From NCBI GenBank assembly GCA_002440265.1, contig DJSG01000028.1, positions 4,448-20,662 of the forward strand: a stretch of 16,215 nucleotides of DNA, written 5' to 3'. The translations under genes and the position numbers were made by a program. Below, in pieces: positions 1 to 6,885 of the stretch. The DNA comes from Bacteroidales bacterium UBA6340 (lineage in GTDB: Bacteria; Bacteroidota; Bacteroidia; Bacteroidales; Paludibacteraceae). How positions within the stretch are numbered: position 1 is the stretch's first letter; each line of letters begins with the position of its first letter. The notes under the pieces are model-generated. The model saw only the letters and a list, made by a program, of their open reading frames with translations, did no database searches and was not told the DNA's origin.

Positions 1-899
1 CCGTCGGTGATAGCAAAGGCGATGGTACGTATATGGTCGGCAATGACGCGCATAGCAATGTCGGTTTTCTCGTCTTTGCCGTACTCACAACCGCAAATCT
101 CACCTATCTTATGAAGCATCGGTTGGAAGACATCGGTGTCGTAGTTGGACTGTTTGCCTTGGAGGGTACGCACGAGGCGCTCGAAGCCCATACCGGTATC
201 AATGACCTTGTTGGGCAGCCCCTCGAGGGAGCCGTCCGCCTTGCGGTTGTACTGCATAAAGACAAGGTTCCAAATCTCGATGACCTGCGGGTGGTCTTTG
301 TTGACCAGTTCACGCCCGGGTACAGCGGCTTTCTCCTCCTCGGAGCGGCTGTCCACGTGAATCTCGGAGCAGGGACCACATGGTCCGGTATCGCCCATTT
401 CCCAGAAGTTGTCGTGTTTGTTTCCCTCAAGGATATGGTCGGCGGGCAGGTGCTTCGCCCAGATAGCCGCAGCCTCGTTGTCGCGCTCCAGTCCCTCAGC
501 GGGCGAGCCTTCGAAGACAGTAACATACAGGTCCTTTGGATTGATATGCAGCACATCGACAATATACTCCCACGCGAAGTCGATAGCCCCCTCTTTGAAG
601 TAGTCGCCAAACGACCAGTTGCCGAGCATCTCGAACATGGTGTGGTGGTAGGTATCGTGTCCGACTTCCTCGAGGTCGTTGTGCTTGCCACTGACGCGGA
701 GACACTTCTGGGAGTCGGCTACACGGGGATATTTGATAGGGTCGTTGCCCAGAATGATACCCTTCCACGGGTTCATACCGGCGTTGGTGAACATCAGCGT
801 CGGGTCATCTTTGATAACCATAGGAGCCGAGGGAACGATATGGTGCCCTTTGCTCTCCATAAAATCCAGAAAGGATTGTCTGATTTCTTTACTTGTCAT
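1..899 (-). CDS. alaS: Alanyl-tRNA synthetase, N-terminal part (runs off left edge)
   Basis: This is class II alanyl-tRNA synthetase, which activates alanine with ATP and loads it onto tRNA-Ala in the cytoplasm. The first 299 codons are present; the rest of the aminoacylation module, the editing domain and the C-Ala domain lie beyond position 1. The reading begins MTSKEIRQSFLDFMESKGHH and contains hallmark AlaRS stretches: FTNAGMNPWK (about residues 37-46), YHHTMFEMLGNWSFGDYFK (about 84-102), the DTGPCGPCSEIH loop and DTGMGFERL (motif 3). The start ATG (897-899) lies inside the last codons of pdxA, so the two genes overlap by 11 nt and are probably translationally coupled. No separate promoter is visible. 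Identification is from motif recall and is very secure. Confidence 0.97.
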   Translation of the reverse strand, partial: MTSKEIRQSFLDFMESKGHHIVPSAPMVIKDDPTLMFTNAGMNPWKGIILGNDPIKYPRVADSQKCLRVSGKHNDLEEVGHDTYHHTMFEMLGNWSFGDYFKEGAIDFAWEYIVDVLHINPKDLYVTVFEGSPAEGLERDNEAAAIWAKHLPADHILEGNKHDNFWEMGDTGPCGPCSEIHVDSRSEEEKAAVPGRELVNKDHPQVIEIWNLVFMQYNRKADGSLEGLPNKVIDTGMGFERLVRTLQGKQSNYDTDVFQPMLHKIGEICGCEYGKDEKTDIAMRVIADHIRTIAFAITD

Positions 900-2058
900 T
901 ATCTTCGATTATTTCTTCTTCTACTTCCACTTGTACCTCCTCCACGGCAGGTTGTTCAGCCACAGGCGTATTCTCGCGTTTGGGCGGAATCGGAGCGTAT
1001 TCTCTATGCTCGCGCTTGTCCTCACGCGGGACAAACGGTAGCGGATTGGCTTTCAGTTCGGCGTTTTCCCGTCTCCTTTGCAAGATGTCAATGGCGGCAT
1101 AGATAGCGTGCAGCATACTCTCCGCATCGGCTTTATTCTGTCCCGCGATGTCGTACGCCGTCCCGTGGTCGGGCGAAGTGCGCACGATACGCAGACCCGC
1201 CGTGTAGTTCACCCCGCTCATATCCAAAGCCTTGAACGGTGCCAAACCTTGGTCGTGATACATCGCCAGCACGGCATCGAAATGCACATACTGCCCCGCG
1301 CCGAAGAATCCGTCGGCGGCGTATGGACCAAACGCCCATATCCCCTCCTCGTTTGCCTTCGCGATAGCAGGTTTGATTATCGTCTCTTCCTCCGTGCCTA
1401 TCAGTCCGTTATCCCCCGCGTGCGGGTTCAGTGCCAGCACGGCGATACGCGGTTTCTCTATCGAGAAGTCGTTCTTCAGACTCTCGTTCAGCACTTTCAG
1501 TTTGGCGAGGATACGCTCCTCCGTGATAGTCTGTGCCACCTCGGCTATCGGCGTATGGTTGCACACCAATGCCACGCGCATACGCTCGCTGAGCATCATC
1601 ATCAGACTCTCGCCCTGCCCGAAATACTTGGTCAGGTACTCCGTATGCCCCGAGAAACGGAATGCGTCGCACTGGATATTGTCCTTATTAATAGGTGCCG
1701 TCACCAAGGCATCCACCGTACCCTGTTGCAGGTCTTGGCACGCACGTTGCAGGCTTTGCAACGCTGCCTGCCCTGCCTCCGGTGTGGACTGCCCCAGTGC
1801 TGCCATTGTCTCGTCGCCGTAGCAGTTGATGATATTGATGCGCCCGTCTTTGGCTTGTTTCGGGTCGTCTATCACATTGAACGACAGCCCGTGAAACTCA
1901 CTATCCATAGTCATGGCGTGATAGTGTGCCATCTTGGCATTGCCGTACACCACAGCACGGCATATCTCACTCGTGTGCGGGTCTATCAGGCTTTTGAGTA
2001 TCACTTCATACCCTATCCCGTTGATGTCCCCCGCCGTTATTGCTATTGTTGGTTTCAT
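889..2058 (-). CDS. pdxA: 4-hydroxythreonine-4-phosphate dehydrogenase PdxA
   Basis: This enzyme of the DXP-dependent vitamin B6 pathway oxidises 4-phosphohydroxy-L-threonine for pyridoxine 5'-phosphate synthesis. The 389-residue product has the N-terminal substrate loop GDINGIGYE (9-17). The three metal-binding histidines sit in SGHTEYL (H138), NPHAGDNG (H213) and YHDQGLAPFK (H268), and the C-terminal motif is SPDHGTAYDIAGQ (295-307). The family core (about 330 residues in E. coli) ends near residue 333. The last ~55 residues are a Pro-rich, then strongly acidic, low-complexity tail ending EEIIEDNDK. The tail encodes the overlap with alaS: the TAA at 889-891 falls after the alaS ATG. The gene follows the nitroreductase on the same strand after a 77-nt gap with no recognisable promoter, so co-transcription is plausible. 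Confidence 0.96.
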   Translation of the reverse strand: MKPTIAITAGDINGIGYEVILKSLIDPHTSEICRAVVYGNAKMAHYHAMTMDSEFHGLSFNVIDDPKQAKDGRINIINCYGDETMAALGQSTPEAGQAALQSLQRACQDLQQGTVDALVTAPINKDNIQCDAFRFSGHTEYLTKYFGQGESLMMMLSERMRVALVCNHTPIAEVAQTITEERILAKLKVLNESLKNDFSIEKPRIAVLALNPHAGDNGLIGTEEETIIKPAIAKANEEGIWAFGPYAADGFFGAGQYVHFDAVLAMYHDQGLAPFKALDMSGVNYTAGLRIVRTSPDHGTAYDIAGQNKADAESMLHAIYAAIDILQRRRENAELKANPLPFVPREDKREHREYAPIPPKRENTPVAEQPAVEEVQVEVEEEIIEDNDK

Positions 2059-2135
2059 TTTATACTATGTGTAAATTGTTCGCTTCGCTCATTAGTGACT
2101 GTATGTAAGTTTATTTGCTTTGTTCACACTACATA

Positions 2136-2681
2136 TCAACATCCTTCGAGCCCCTCCTTTGGAGGGGTTGGGGAGGTCACCCAATGTATCTTTTGATACG
2201 GCAGTTTGTCTATGTCGTACATCTTGCGCTCCTCGTTCTTGTAACCGAGCGACATCACGCACAGCACCGTCAGGTTGTCGGGTATGTCTGCCAACCGTTT
2301 CACCAGTTCCTCTGCGCCTTCACGTTGATAGACTTGGCACCAGCAAGCACCCAATCCTTGGTCGGCAGCCGCCAACCAGATATTCTGCGCGGCAATCGCC
2401 CCATCACTCTGCCAAGTATCTGTCAACGAAGCGTCCAATGCCACCACTATTGCCGCCTGCGCAGTCTCGAACATTCCGCTGCCGTAGGTTCTGCAGCCTG
2501 CCATTTGCCGCAGTTTCTCCGTATCCGTCACCACATAGAACTCCCATGGGTTCGTCCTCTTGCCCGACGGCGACATCAGCGCACATCTTAATATATACTC
2601 CAATTTCTCCCGTTCCACCTTCTGCTCGGTGTATTTCCGTATTGACCGCCGTACTTGGCACAAGGTCTCAAAATCTGTCAT
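2136..2681 (-). CDS. Nitroreductase family protein (FMN-dependent)
   Basis: The product is a 181-residue single-domain nitroreductase-fold flavoprotein, expected to reduce nitro or other electrophilic substrates with NAD(P)H through FMN; the physiological substrate cannot be told from sequence. The N-terminal RRSIRKY (11-17) is the FMN-phosphate-contacting motif of the family, SPSGKRTNPWEFYVV (37-51) is the second FMN region, and GLGACW (109-114) with a later SLGYKNEE (144-151) completes the fold. The length is normal for the short subgroup. The C-terminus is odd: the last dozen residues (SPTPPKEGLEGC) are read from a CCCCTCC/GGAGGGG palindromic repeat rather than family sequence. A Bacteroidetes-type promoter (2727-2758) lies just upstream, and pdxA follows 77 nt downstream. 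Confidence 0.92.
   Translation of the reverse strand: MTDFETLCQVRRSIRKYTEQKVEREKLEYILRCALMSPSGKRTNPWEFYVVTDTEKLRQMAGCRTYGSGMFETAQAAIVVALDASLTDTWQSDGAIAAQNIWLAAADQGLGACWCQVYQREGAEELVKRLADIPDNLTVLCVMSLGYKNEERKMYDIDKLPYQKIHWVTSPTPPKEGLEGC
2151..2167. repeat. CCCCTCC-TTT-GGAGGGG palindrome
   Basis: This is a perfect 7-bp GC-rich inverted repeat (2151-2157 / 2161-2167) with a 3-nt spacer, followed on the plus strand by TTGGGGAGGT. From memory, sequences of this type (giving PTPPKEG in translation) are scattered in Bacteroidetes intergenic regions. Here it overlaps the 3' end of the nitroreductase gene. Neither side has a T-run, so it is not a standard intrinsic terminator. Confidence 0.7.
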
Positions 2682-2726
2682 ATATTCGTATCATTTCATT
2701 TATAATAGCAAAAACTCTAAAGCCTG

Positions 2727-2758
2727 CAAATTTACTGCTTTTTCTCAAAACATACAAG
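2727..2758 (-). promoter_or_regulatory. Bacteroidetes-type promoter of the nitroreductase gene
   Basis: On the minus strand CTTG (2758-2755) is followed after exactly 20 nt by TAAATTTG (2734-2727). This fits the Bacteroidetes primary sigma consensus of a -33 TTTG and a -7 TAnnTTTG, with one mismatch at -33. The predicted start site is about 40 nt upstream of the nitroreductase ATG. Confidence 0.6.
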
Positions 2759-2810
2759 GCATCAATGCATTTTGGCTGAAGGCATACTCACTTTGTAAGA
2801 AACGCACACA

Positions 2811-2849
2811 AAAAGACTGCCTGACACGCACATAGCAGGCAATCTCTTT
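2811..2849 (-). terminator. Intrinsic terminator of the TPM-lemA transcript
   Basis: Read on the minus strand, AGATTGCCTG (2845-2836) pairs with CAGGCAGTCT (2823-2814), 10 bp including one G-U pair, around a 12-nt loop, and is followed by TTTT. It lies about 25 nt after the lemA stop codon. The stem matches that of the terminator after the GH3 gene at 8667-8703. Confidence 0.85.
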
Positions 2850-2872
2850 GGTGATTTGCCAACCTTTTTCTA

Positions 2873-3460
2873 TCAGAACTTCACCTGCGGTGCCACCTCC
2901 GCGCCGTCCTGTGCCTCGAAATAAGGTTTCTTCTCGAAGCCGAACACAGAAGCAATAATGTTTGTCGGGAAACGGCGAATCATTGTGTTGTAGGCACGTG
3001 CCACCTCATTGAAGTTGTTGCGGGCTACGGTGATGCGGTTCTCCGTGCCCTCCAACTGAGACTGGAGATTCATAAAGTTCTCGTTGGCTTTGAGGTTCGG
3101 ATACGCCTCTGCCACTGCCATCAGTCGCCCTAATGCCTGCGTCAGTTCGCCTTGTGCAGCCTGATACGATGCCATCTGCTCTGCCGTAGCGTTGGCAGGG
3201 TCAATGACCACCTGCGTAGCCCGTGCGCGCGCTGCCATAACACCTTCGAGGGTCTCACTCTCATGCGCAGCATAGCCTTTAACCGTTTCTACAAGGTTGG
3301 GTATCAGGTCACTACGACGCTGATACTGATTCTCTACCTGCGACCAGGCAGTCTCTACGTTTTCCTCTGCAGACACCATGGCATTGTAACGCCCGATGCC
3401 CCACAGAACAATGATTGCCAGTACGCCAAGTACCACAATCCAAGGTAATGCTTTCTTCAT
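2873..3460 (-). CDS. lemA: LemA family membrane-anchored protein
   Basis: The product has 195 residues with one N-terminal membrane segment (about 5-23, WIVVLGVLAIIVLWGIG). It is followed by the long helical LemA domain: YNAMVSAEENVETAWSQVE (about 25-43), the family signature YQRRSDLIPNLVETVKGY (47-64), and the late helix ITVARNNFNEVARAYNTMIR followed by FP. Length and architecture are normal. LemA proteins are membrane anchored with the helical domain probably facing out; their biochemical role is not settled, although they recur next to TPM-domain genes. Here the TPM gene lies 35 nt upstream on the same strand with no promoter between, so the two form an operon. A strong terminator follows immediately. 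Confidence 0.94.
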   Translation of the reverse strand: MKKALPWIVVLGVLAIIVLWGIGRYNAMVSAEENVETAWSQVENQYQRRSDLIPNLVETVKGYAAHESETLEGVMAARARATQVVIDPANATAEQMASYQAAQGELTQALGRLMAVAEAYPNLKANENFMNLQSQLEGTENRITVARNNFNEVARAYNTMIRRFPTNIIASVFGFEKKPYFEAQDGAEVAPQVKF

Positions 3461-3495
3461 ATCAATATGTTAGTTATTTTTTCGCTCATAAAGGG

Positions 3496-4470
3496 TCAGA
3501 ACTTGCCTCCCGCACCTCCGCCGAAGGTGCTGCCCCCGCCGAAACTGCCACCCGAGAAACCTCCGCCGCCAAAGCCTCTTCCGCCCATACCGCCTGAGGT
3601 TGTGACATACGTGCGCGTCTTTCTTGGGATGACAAAGTTCTTCTCTGTCTTATAGCCGCAATGCTTGCAACGATATGTATATACCCCTGCCCCCGCATTT
3701 GCGTACGTAGCCGCCCGCAGGACACGTGACGAAGTCTTTCGCAACTGACGCTTGCCGCACTGCGGACAACGCTTCGGACGGTTAAGCAACCACAACACCA
3801 CTATCAGGACACCCAAGCACAACGCTACACAAATCCACGATGCCATATCCGGCTCACTCTCCTTGTCTGCCTCGGCATATCCGTAACGGTTGGTCACGGA
3901 CGAGGCATTGCGCAACTCTTCAGGCGCAGCACCGTCGGTACATACTTCAAATATACGCAATGCACCTATGCATAAACCGGCGGAATAATCCCCTTTCCGT
4001 AGGGCAGGCATCATATCACGCTGAATGATACCATTGCATACTGCATCGGTAAGCACGCCCTCAATGCCGCCACCCGTCATAATCCGTATGTCACGCGAAT
4101 CAAGCACCAGTATGAGCAGCACGCCGGTATTCTTGCCTTCTTTGCCGATACCCCATCGTTGGAACAACTCGTAAGTGAAGTCAAATGCATCATATTCGCC
4201 GATATCATCAATGGCTACCACACACAACTCCACACCGGTTTCTGTCTCCAACTGCGCAGCACAACGGTTGAGGTACGCCACATCGTCCTGCGAAATAATG
4301 CCGTCAGGATTGCAGACATAGTTGTTCTTGTCGCTATGCTTGGGGTTGGGAACTGTCTGCGGAGTATAAGACGCAGCACCCACAAACGATGCTACGAAAG
4401 CCAAAACTGTGATAGTACCCAAACGCTTTATCGTAGCAAATCTCAATAATACTCGTTTATACATCGCCAT
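3496..4470 (-). CDS. TPM-domain membrane protein with zinc ribbon and Gly-rich tail (YgcG family)
   Basis: The 324-residue product begins with a signal peptide or anchor (about 15-33). The TPM domain follows (about 50-180), with VCNPDGIISQDDVAYLN, TGVELCVVAIDDI, GKNTGVLLILVLDSRDIRI and a GGGIEGVLTD loop. A second membrane helix (about 211-229) precedes a four-cysteine zinc ribbon (CPQC at 235-238, CKHC at 268-271). The Gly/Phe/Ser-rich tail (about 293-324) is typical of this family. TPM proteins are implicated in membrane-protein quality control, but the activity of this one is unknown. An ATG 12 codons further upstream (4506) exists, but the start at 4470 is preferred because GGAAAGGATGAT precedes it and the signal peptide then sits near the N-terminus. 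It is first gene of an operon with lemA. Confidence 0.9.
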   Translation of the reverse strand: MAMYKRVLLRFATIKRLGTITVLAFVASFVGAASYTPQTVPNPKHSDKNNYVCNPDGIISQDDVAYLNRCAAQLETETGVELCVVAIDDIGEYDAFDFTYELFQRWGIGKEGKNTGVLLILVLDSRDIRIMTGGGIEGVLTDAVCNGIIQRDMMPALRKGDYSAGLCIGALRIFEVCTDGAAPEELRNASSVTNRYGYAEADKESEPDMASWICVALCLGVLIVVLWLLNRPKRCPQCGKRQLRKTSSRVLRAATYANAGAGVYTYRCKHCGYKTEKNFVIPRKTRTYVTTSGGMGGRGFGGGGFSGGSFGGGSTFGGGAGGKF

Positions 4471-4579
4471 ATCATCCTTTCCTAATCCTATTCTATTCCA
4501 TTCCATTCTTTCCTTTTGCTATTAGGTCATCCCCGCACACTCCACCCACACACAACCGCCTACTTCTGCAATTCTACTG

Positions 4580-4611
4580 CAAAGATAATACAAAAACGGA
4601 GAAAATCCAAA
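4580..4611 (-). promoter_or_regulatory. Bacteroidetes-type promoter of the TPM-lemA operon
   Basis: On the minus strand TTTG (4611-4608), then 20 nt, then TATCTTTG (4587-4580): a perfect match to both boxes of the Bacteroidetes consensus. It implies a 5' leader of about 100 nt before the preferred start at 4470. Confidence 0.8.
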
Positions 4612-4853
4612 TTTTTCGGGGTACTTTTTTCGTTTTTTCGCCAAAAACGTGCATTTTGCATTTTCGACTTGTAACCACCTGATACTCAATGCCGAAAAAT
4701 CTTTATTTTTTCAGTGGTTTCTATGCACTTTTTTCAAACACGGCATTTCTATCAAAGTTCTGTTTTCAATTCGTATGTGTTCAATAAAAACGTCAAGATG
4801 CCTCCATTAAAACCGATATAAGAATATGGTAACATTCCTTTTTGCAGAAAGAA

Positions 4854-4882
4854 CATCGGCCACCCACAATAGGCAGCCGATG
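4854..4882 (-). terminator. Possible terminator of the exported-protein operon
   Basis: CATCGGC (4854-4860) and GCCGATG (4876-4882) form a perfect 7-bp inverted repeat around 15 nt, about 60 nt after the stop of the upstream gene on the minus strand. The minus-strand sequence after the stem, TTCTTTCTGC, is only moderately U-rich, so the assignment is tentative. Confidence 0.45.
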
Positions 4883-4939
4883 AATTGTACCACATTACAC
4901 GTTAAAGCGGATATTTTGGTCTTTGAATTATAGCGTAAT

Positions 4940-5920
4940 TTATTTTACATCTTGAACAAGACGGACTGCACGCCCTACAAAGCGGTCAAGGCTCCACGCG
5001 AGTTCCGCAGTCGAGTCGAAGGTCAGGCAGTACGCGCTCTCCGAGTCTTCAGCGTCAGGCGTAGCAGACCAATAATAACCGCTGCTCTGCACGTAACTGA
5101 CATTCGACAATTCAGTCTTTTTCTGTCTGCGACGGTAACCTGAAGCAGGAAGGAAAATAGCACCTGCTGACTCCAACTTCTGCCAATCGCTCAAGGTGAA
5201 AGTCTGGTTATCGGCATAAGCCTTGCCATTGTTTGTCTCCGAGAAACCTCCGCTCTTGAAGGTTACACCGGCAGGGCAAGTCCATGCATCAGGCAACAGA
5301 ATGATACCATTCGCATACTCCGTACCATCTGCATTGAGATTAATACGCGCCAAACCGACTAACTTATCGGCATCAGCACGAGTGCCGAACAAGTAAGACC
5401 ATTCATCAGATGTCAAAGTGTACCAGGTCTTGCCATCACCAATGTTCTTGCCCCAATCCACTAAATCACCCGCGTAATCCGTATTGTCCTTGGAGGTTCC
5501 AACACCCCACTTGGTACTACTTGTACTACCGCTCCAGCCAAACAGGTCTATCTTGTCCGACAAATTAGCACCTTCTTTGTAATAGAATCCGACTACAGTA
5601 TCTTTCTGCTCCGTACCGCCTTCTATATTATCAGTGCCGATAATGTCATACTGATGCGCCGCAAATGACCATGTCTGCGTGCTTTGCGTGTACTGCAGGT
5701 TTCCTTTGGAGAAACGGACCTGCTTTGTCGCGCTTACAGAGAATACACCTGTGAGCACATCCTCCGATGCTATATATGTACTGAAAGTAAGGCTATCTAC
5801 AGAACTCAAAGCAAACTCCGTTTTTGTACCGCCTTTCCATACATTCAGTTTCACTGCCTCTTGGGCATTGAGAGAAATAGTTGCCAACAAGGCAACAACT
5901 AATAATTTCAAAGTTCTCAT
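4940..5920 (-). CDS. Secreted FISUMP-like (Fibrobacter major paralogous domain) protein
   Basis: The 326-residue protein has a clear signal peptide (MRTLKLLVVALLATISLNAQ, cleavage near residue 20). A short beta-rich segment follows (about 21-46, KLNVWKGGTKTEFALSSVDSLTF), of a kind common at the N-terminus of exported Bacteroidetes proteins. Next comes a Trp/Gly-rich domain opening with FSVSATKQVRFSKGNLQY (60-77) and containing DLFGWSG (125-131). The C-terminal block GYYWSATPDAEDSESAY (281-297) ending in GRAVRLV (316-322) is the hallmark of the Fibrobacter succinogenes major paralogous domain. Function is unknown; it is presumably surface-exposed or periplasmic. It has no T9SS sorting domain. 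The gene is second in an operon, 25 nt after the T9SS-sorted protein gene. Confidence 0.85.
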   Translation of the reverse strand: MRTLKLLVVALLATISLNAQEAVKLNVWKGGTKTEFALSSVDSLTFSTYIASEDVLTGVFSVSATKQVRFSKGNLQYTQSTQTWSFAAHQYDIIGTDNIEGGTEQKDTVVGFYYKEGANLSDKIDLFGWSGSTSSTKWGVGTSKDNTDYAGDLVDWGKNIGDGKTWYTLTSDEWSYLFGTRADADKLVGLARINLNADGTEYANGIILLPDAWTCPAGVTFKSGGFSETNNGKAYADNQTFTLSDWQKLESAGAIFLPASGYRRRQKKTELSNVSYVQSSGYYWSATPDAEDSESAYCLTFDSTAELAWSLDRFVGRAVRLVQDVK

Positions 5921-5945
5921 ATTTGTAATTTTTCCGTTGATGAGA

Positions 5946-6407
5946 TTATTGTTTGATAAAACGCACTACCTGTGTGCCTATTTGCAGCAGATAAGTACCC
6001 TCTGCCATATCCGACACATTAACTTCTGTACCTTCCATTTGCTTAATCAGATGCCCTTGCATATCATATACACGCAGCGTCTGCCCCGCAGCACCATCCA
6101 CTCTCAAGATATCCTGAGCAGGATTGGGATATACCGAGATAACTGCGACATCTGTATCGGGAACCGAAGTCTCACTCGATTCACCGAACACAATGCGTCG
6201 GATATTGGCCACCGGCTCGGTAGCCAACAGCGTTCCCGTATGGCTCCACAACTCAATGTTGCTACCATTAGGAACCAACTTGCCTATCTTCGAAACAGAG
6301 TATGCGGTCTCTGCTCCTGACATAGGCACGATTCTCAAATCTGTGGCGGCATGAGCGGATATTCCCGCGGTAAGCATCAACCACATTAGTAATTTTACTG
6401 GTTTCAT
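5946..6407 (-). CDS. Small T9SS type A sorting-domain protein
   Basis: The product has 153 residues and starts with a signal peptide (MKPVKLLMWLMLTAGISAHA, cleavage near 20). A short beta-rich region follows (22-75) with two 'self-similar' strands ending KIGKLVPNG and NIRRIVFGE. The C-terminal T9SS type A sorting domain (about 88-153) has VYPNPAQDILRV (92-103), LRVYDMQGHLI (111-121) and AEGTYLLQIGTQVVRF (135-150). The protein is expected to cross the outer membrane by T9SS and then lose or anchor this domain. The passenger is very short, with no enzyme motif. The frame stays open upstream to 6803, but that part crosses the promoter at 6591-6622 and lacks protein-like sequence; the ATG at 6407, directly before the signal peptide, is the start. 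Confidence 0.88.
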   Translation of the reverse strand: MKPVKLLMWLMLTAGISAHAATDLRIVPMSGAETAYSVSKIGKLVPNGSNIELWSHTGTLLATEPVANIRRIVFGESSETSVPDTDVAVISVYPNPAQDILRVDGAAGQTLRVYDMQGHLIKQMEGTEVNVSDMAEGTYLLQIGTQVVRFIKQ

Positions 6408-6590
6408 ATTATAACAATTTGATATTGTTTTTGCTTTCGTTATTTTGCAGTTCATTTGCCGTCCACATCCTTGGGTGGCACATACTCCCCTATTTACCCG
6501 AACCAAGATACCTGCAATCCCTTTGCTGTTAGATATGGCATCTGCTCCATGCGTACAATATACAAAGTCAGGCACACCAAGAACCCGCCG

Positions 6591-6622
6591 CAAAGATACA
6601 ATACCTATTTTGAATATGCAAA
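6591..6622 (-). promoter_or_regulatory. Bacteroidetes-type promoter of the exported-protein operon
   Basis: On the minus strand TTTG (6622-6619), then 20 nt, then TATCTTTG (6598-6591): both boxes match the consensus perfectly. It predicts a leader of roughly 177 nt before the ATG at 6407, the longest leader in the window. Confidence 0.8.
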
Positions 6623-6740
6623 CCGCACAACAAATAACAGCATAATTTATATATTCCGGAGTAAATTGTAAACGACTGGTAGACGTGAAGCGTAAGGCAG
6701 GCATGTGCAAACACACTGAGTACCTGCGGGGTCCTGTAAA

Positions 6741-6757
6741 CCCGTGGGCGAAACGGG
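6741..6757. repeat. GC-rich hairpin element, copy 1
   Basis: CCCGT and ACGGG arms flank a 7-nt loop. The 17-mer CCCGTGGGCGAAACGGG matches 15 of 17 positions of the complement of 8764-8780 on the other side of the GH3 gene, and both copies sit in otherwise non-coding DNA. It is probably a small dispersed repeat. Confidence 0.5.
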
Positions 6758-6885
6758 GTACGCCGACATGAGCATGGTGTTTTTTTCGCAATCTATATGC
6801 CATTCGGATATACGCACACCTTTGGCACGATTATTGTCGAACTACCATTCGGATTGTATAATCTTCAAATTTACAAATTAAACGT

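Larger units (their letters stand above)
4507..4939. other. Non-coding AT-rich spacer upstream of the TPM gene
   Basis: No credible gene was found here. The right part (4850-4890) holds a possible terminator of the exported-protein operon and the left part the TPM promoter. Between them lie homopolymer-rich runs of T and A (about 4590-4740) without a clear inverted or tandem repeat that I could support. Confidence 0.7.
6408..6885. other. Divergent intergenic region between the T9SS gene and GH3
   Basis: This 478-bp spacer has no convincing gene. It holds the promoter (6591-6622) and about 177-nt leader of the minus-strand exported-protein operon, an 18-codon upstream reading frame in that leader (6494-6550), and a GC-rich hairpin element (6741-6757). 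No good match to the Bacteroidetes promoter was found in front of GH3; the best is a weak TTG, 20 nt, TATAATCT at 6834-6864. Confidence 0.7.

Noticed and set aside
33..2196. Long plus-strand frames (357 and 372 codons) opposite alaS and pdxA
   Set aside because: They are antisense to two confidently identified genes, have no domain signature or promoter, and arise from codon bias of the coding strand.
6661..6780. Possible structured RNA or tRNA in the GH3 upstream region
   Set aside because: I could not form a cloverleaf or recognise a T-loop; only short hairpins are supported.
6408..6803. N-terminal extension of the T9SS protein to 285 residues
   Set aside because: It crosses a perfect promoter (6591-6622), and the signal peptide begins exactly at the internal ATG at 6407.
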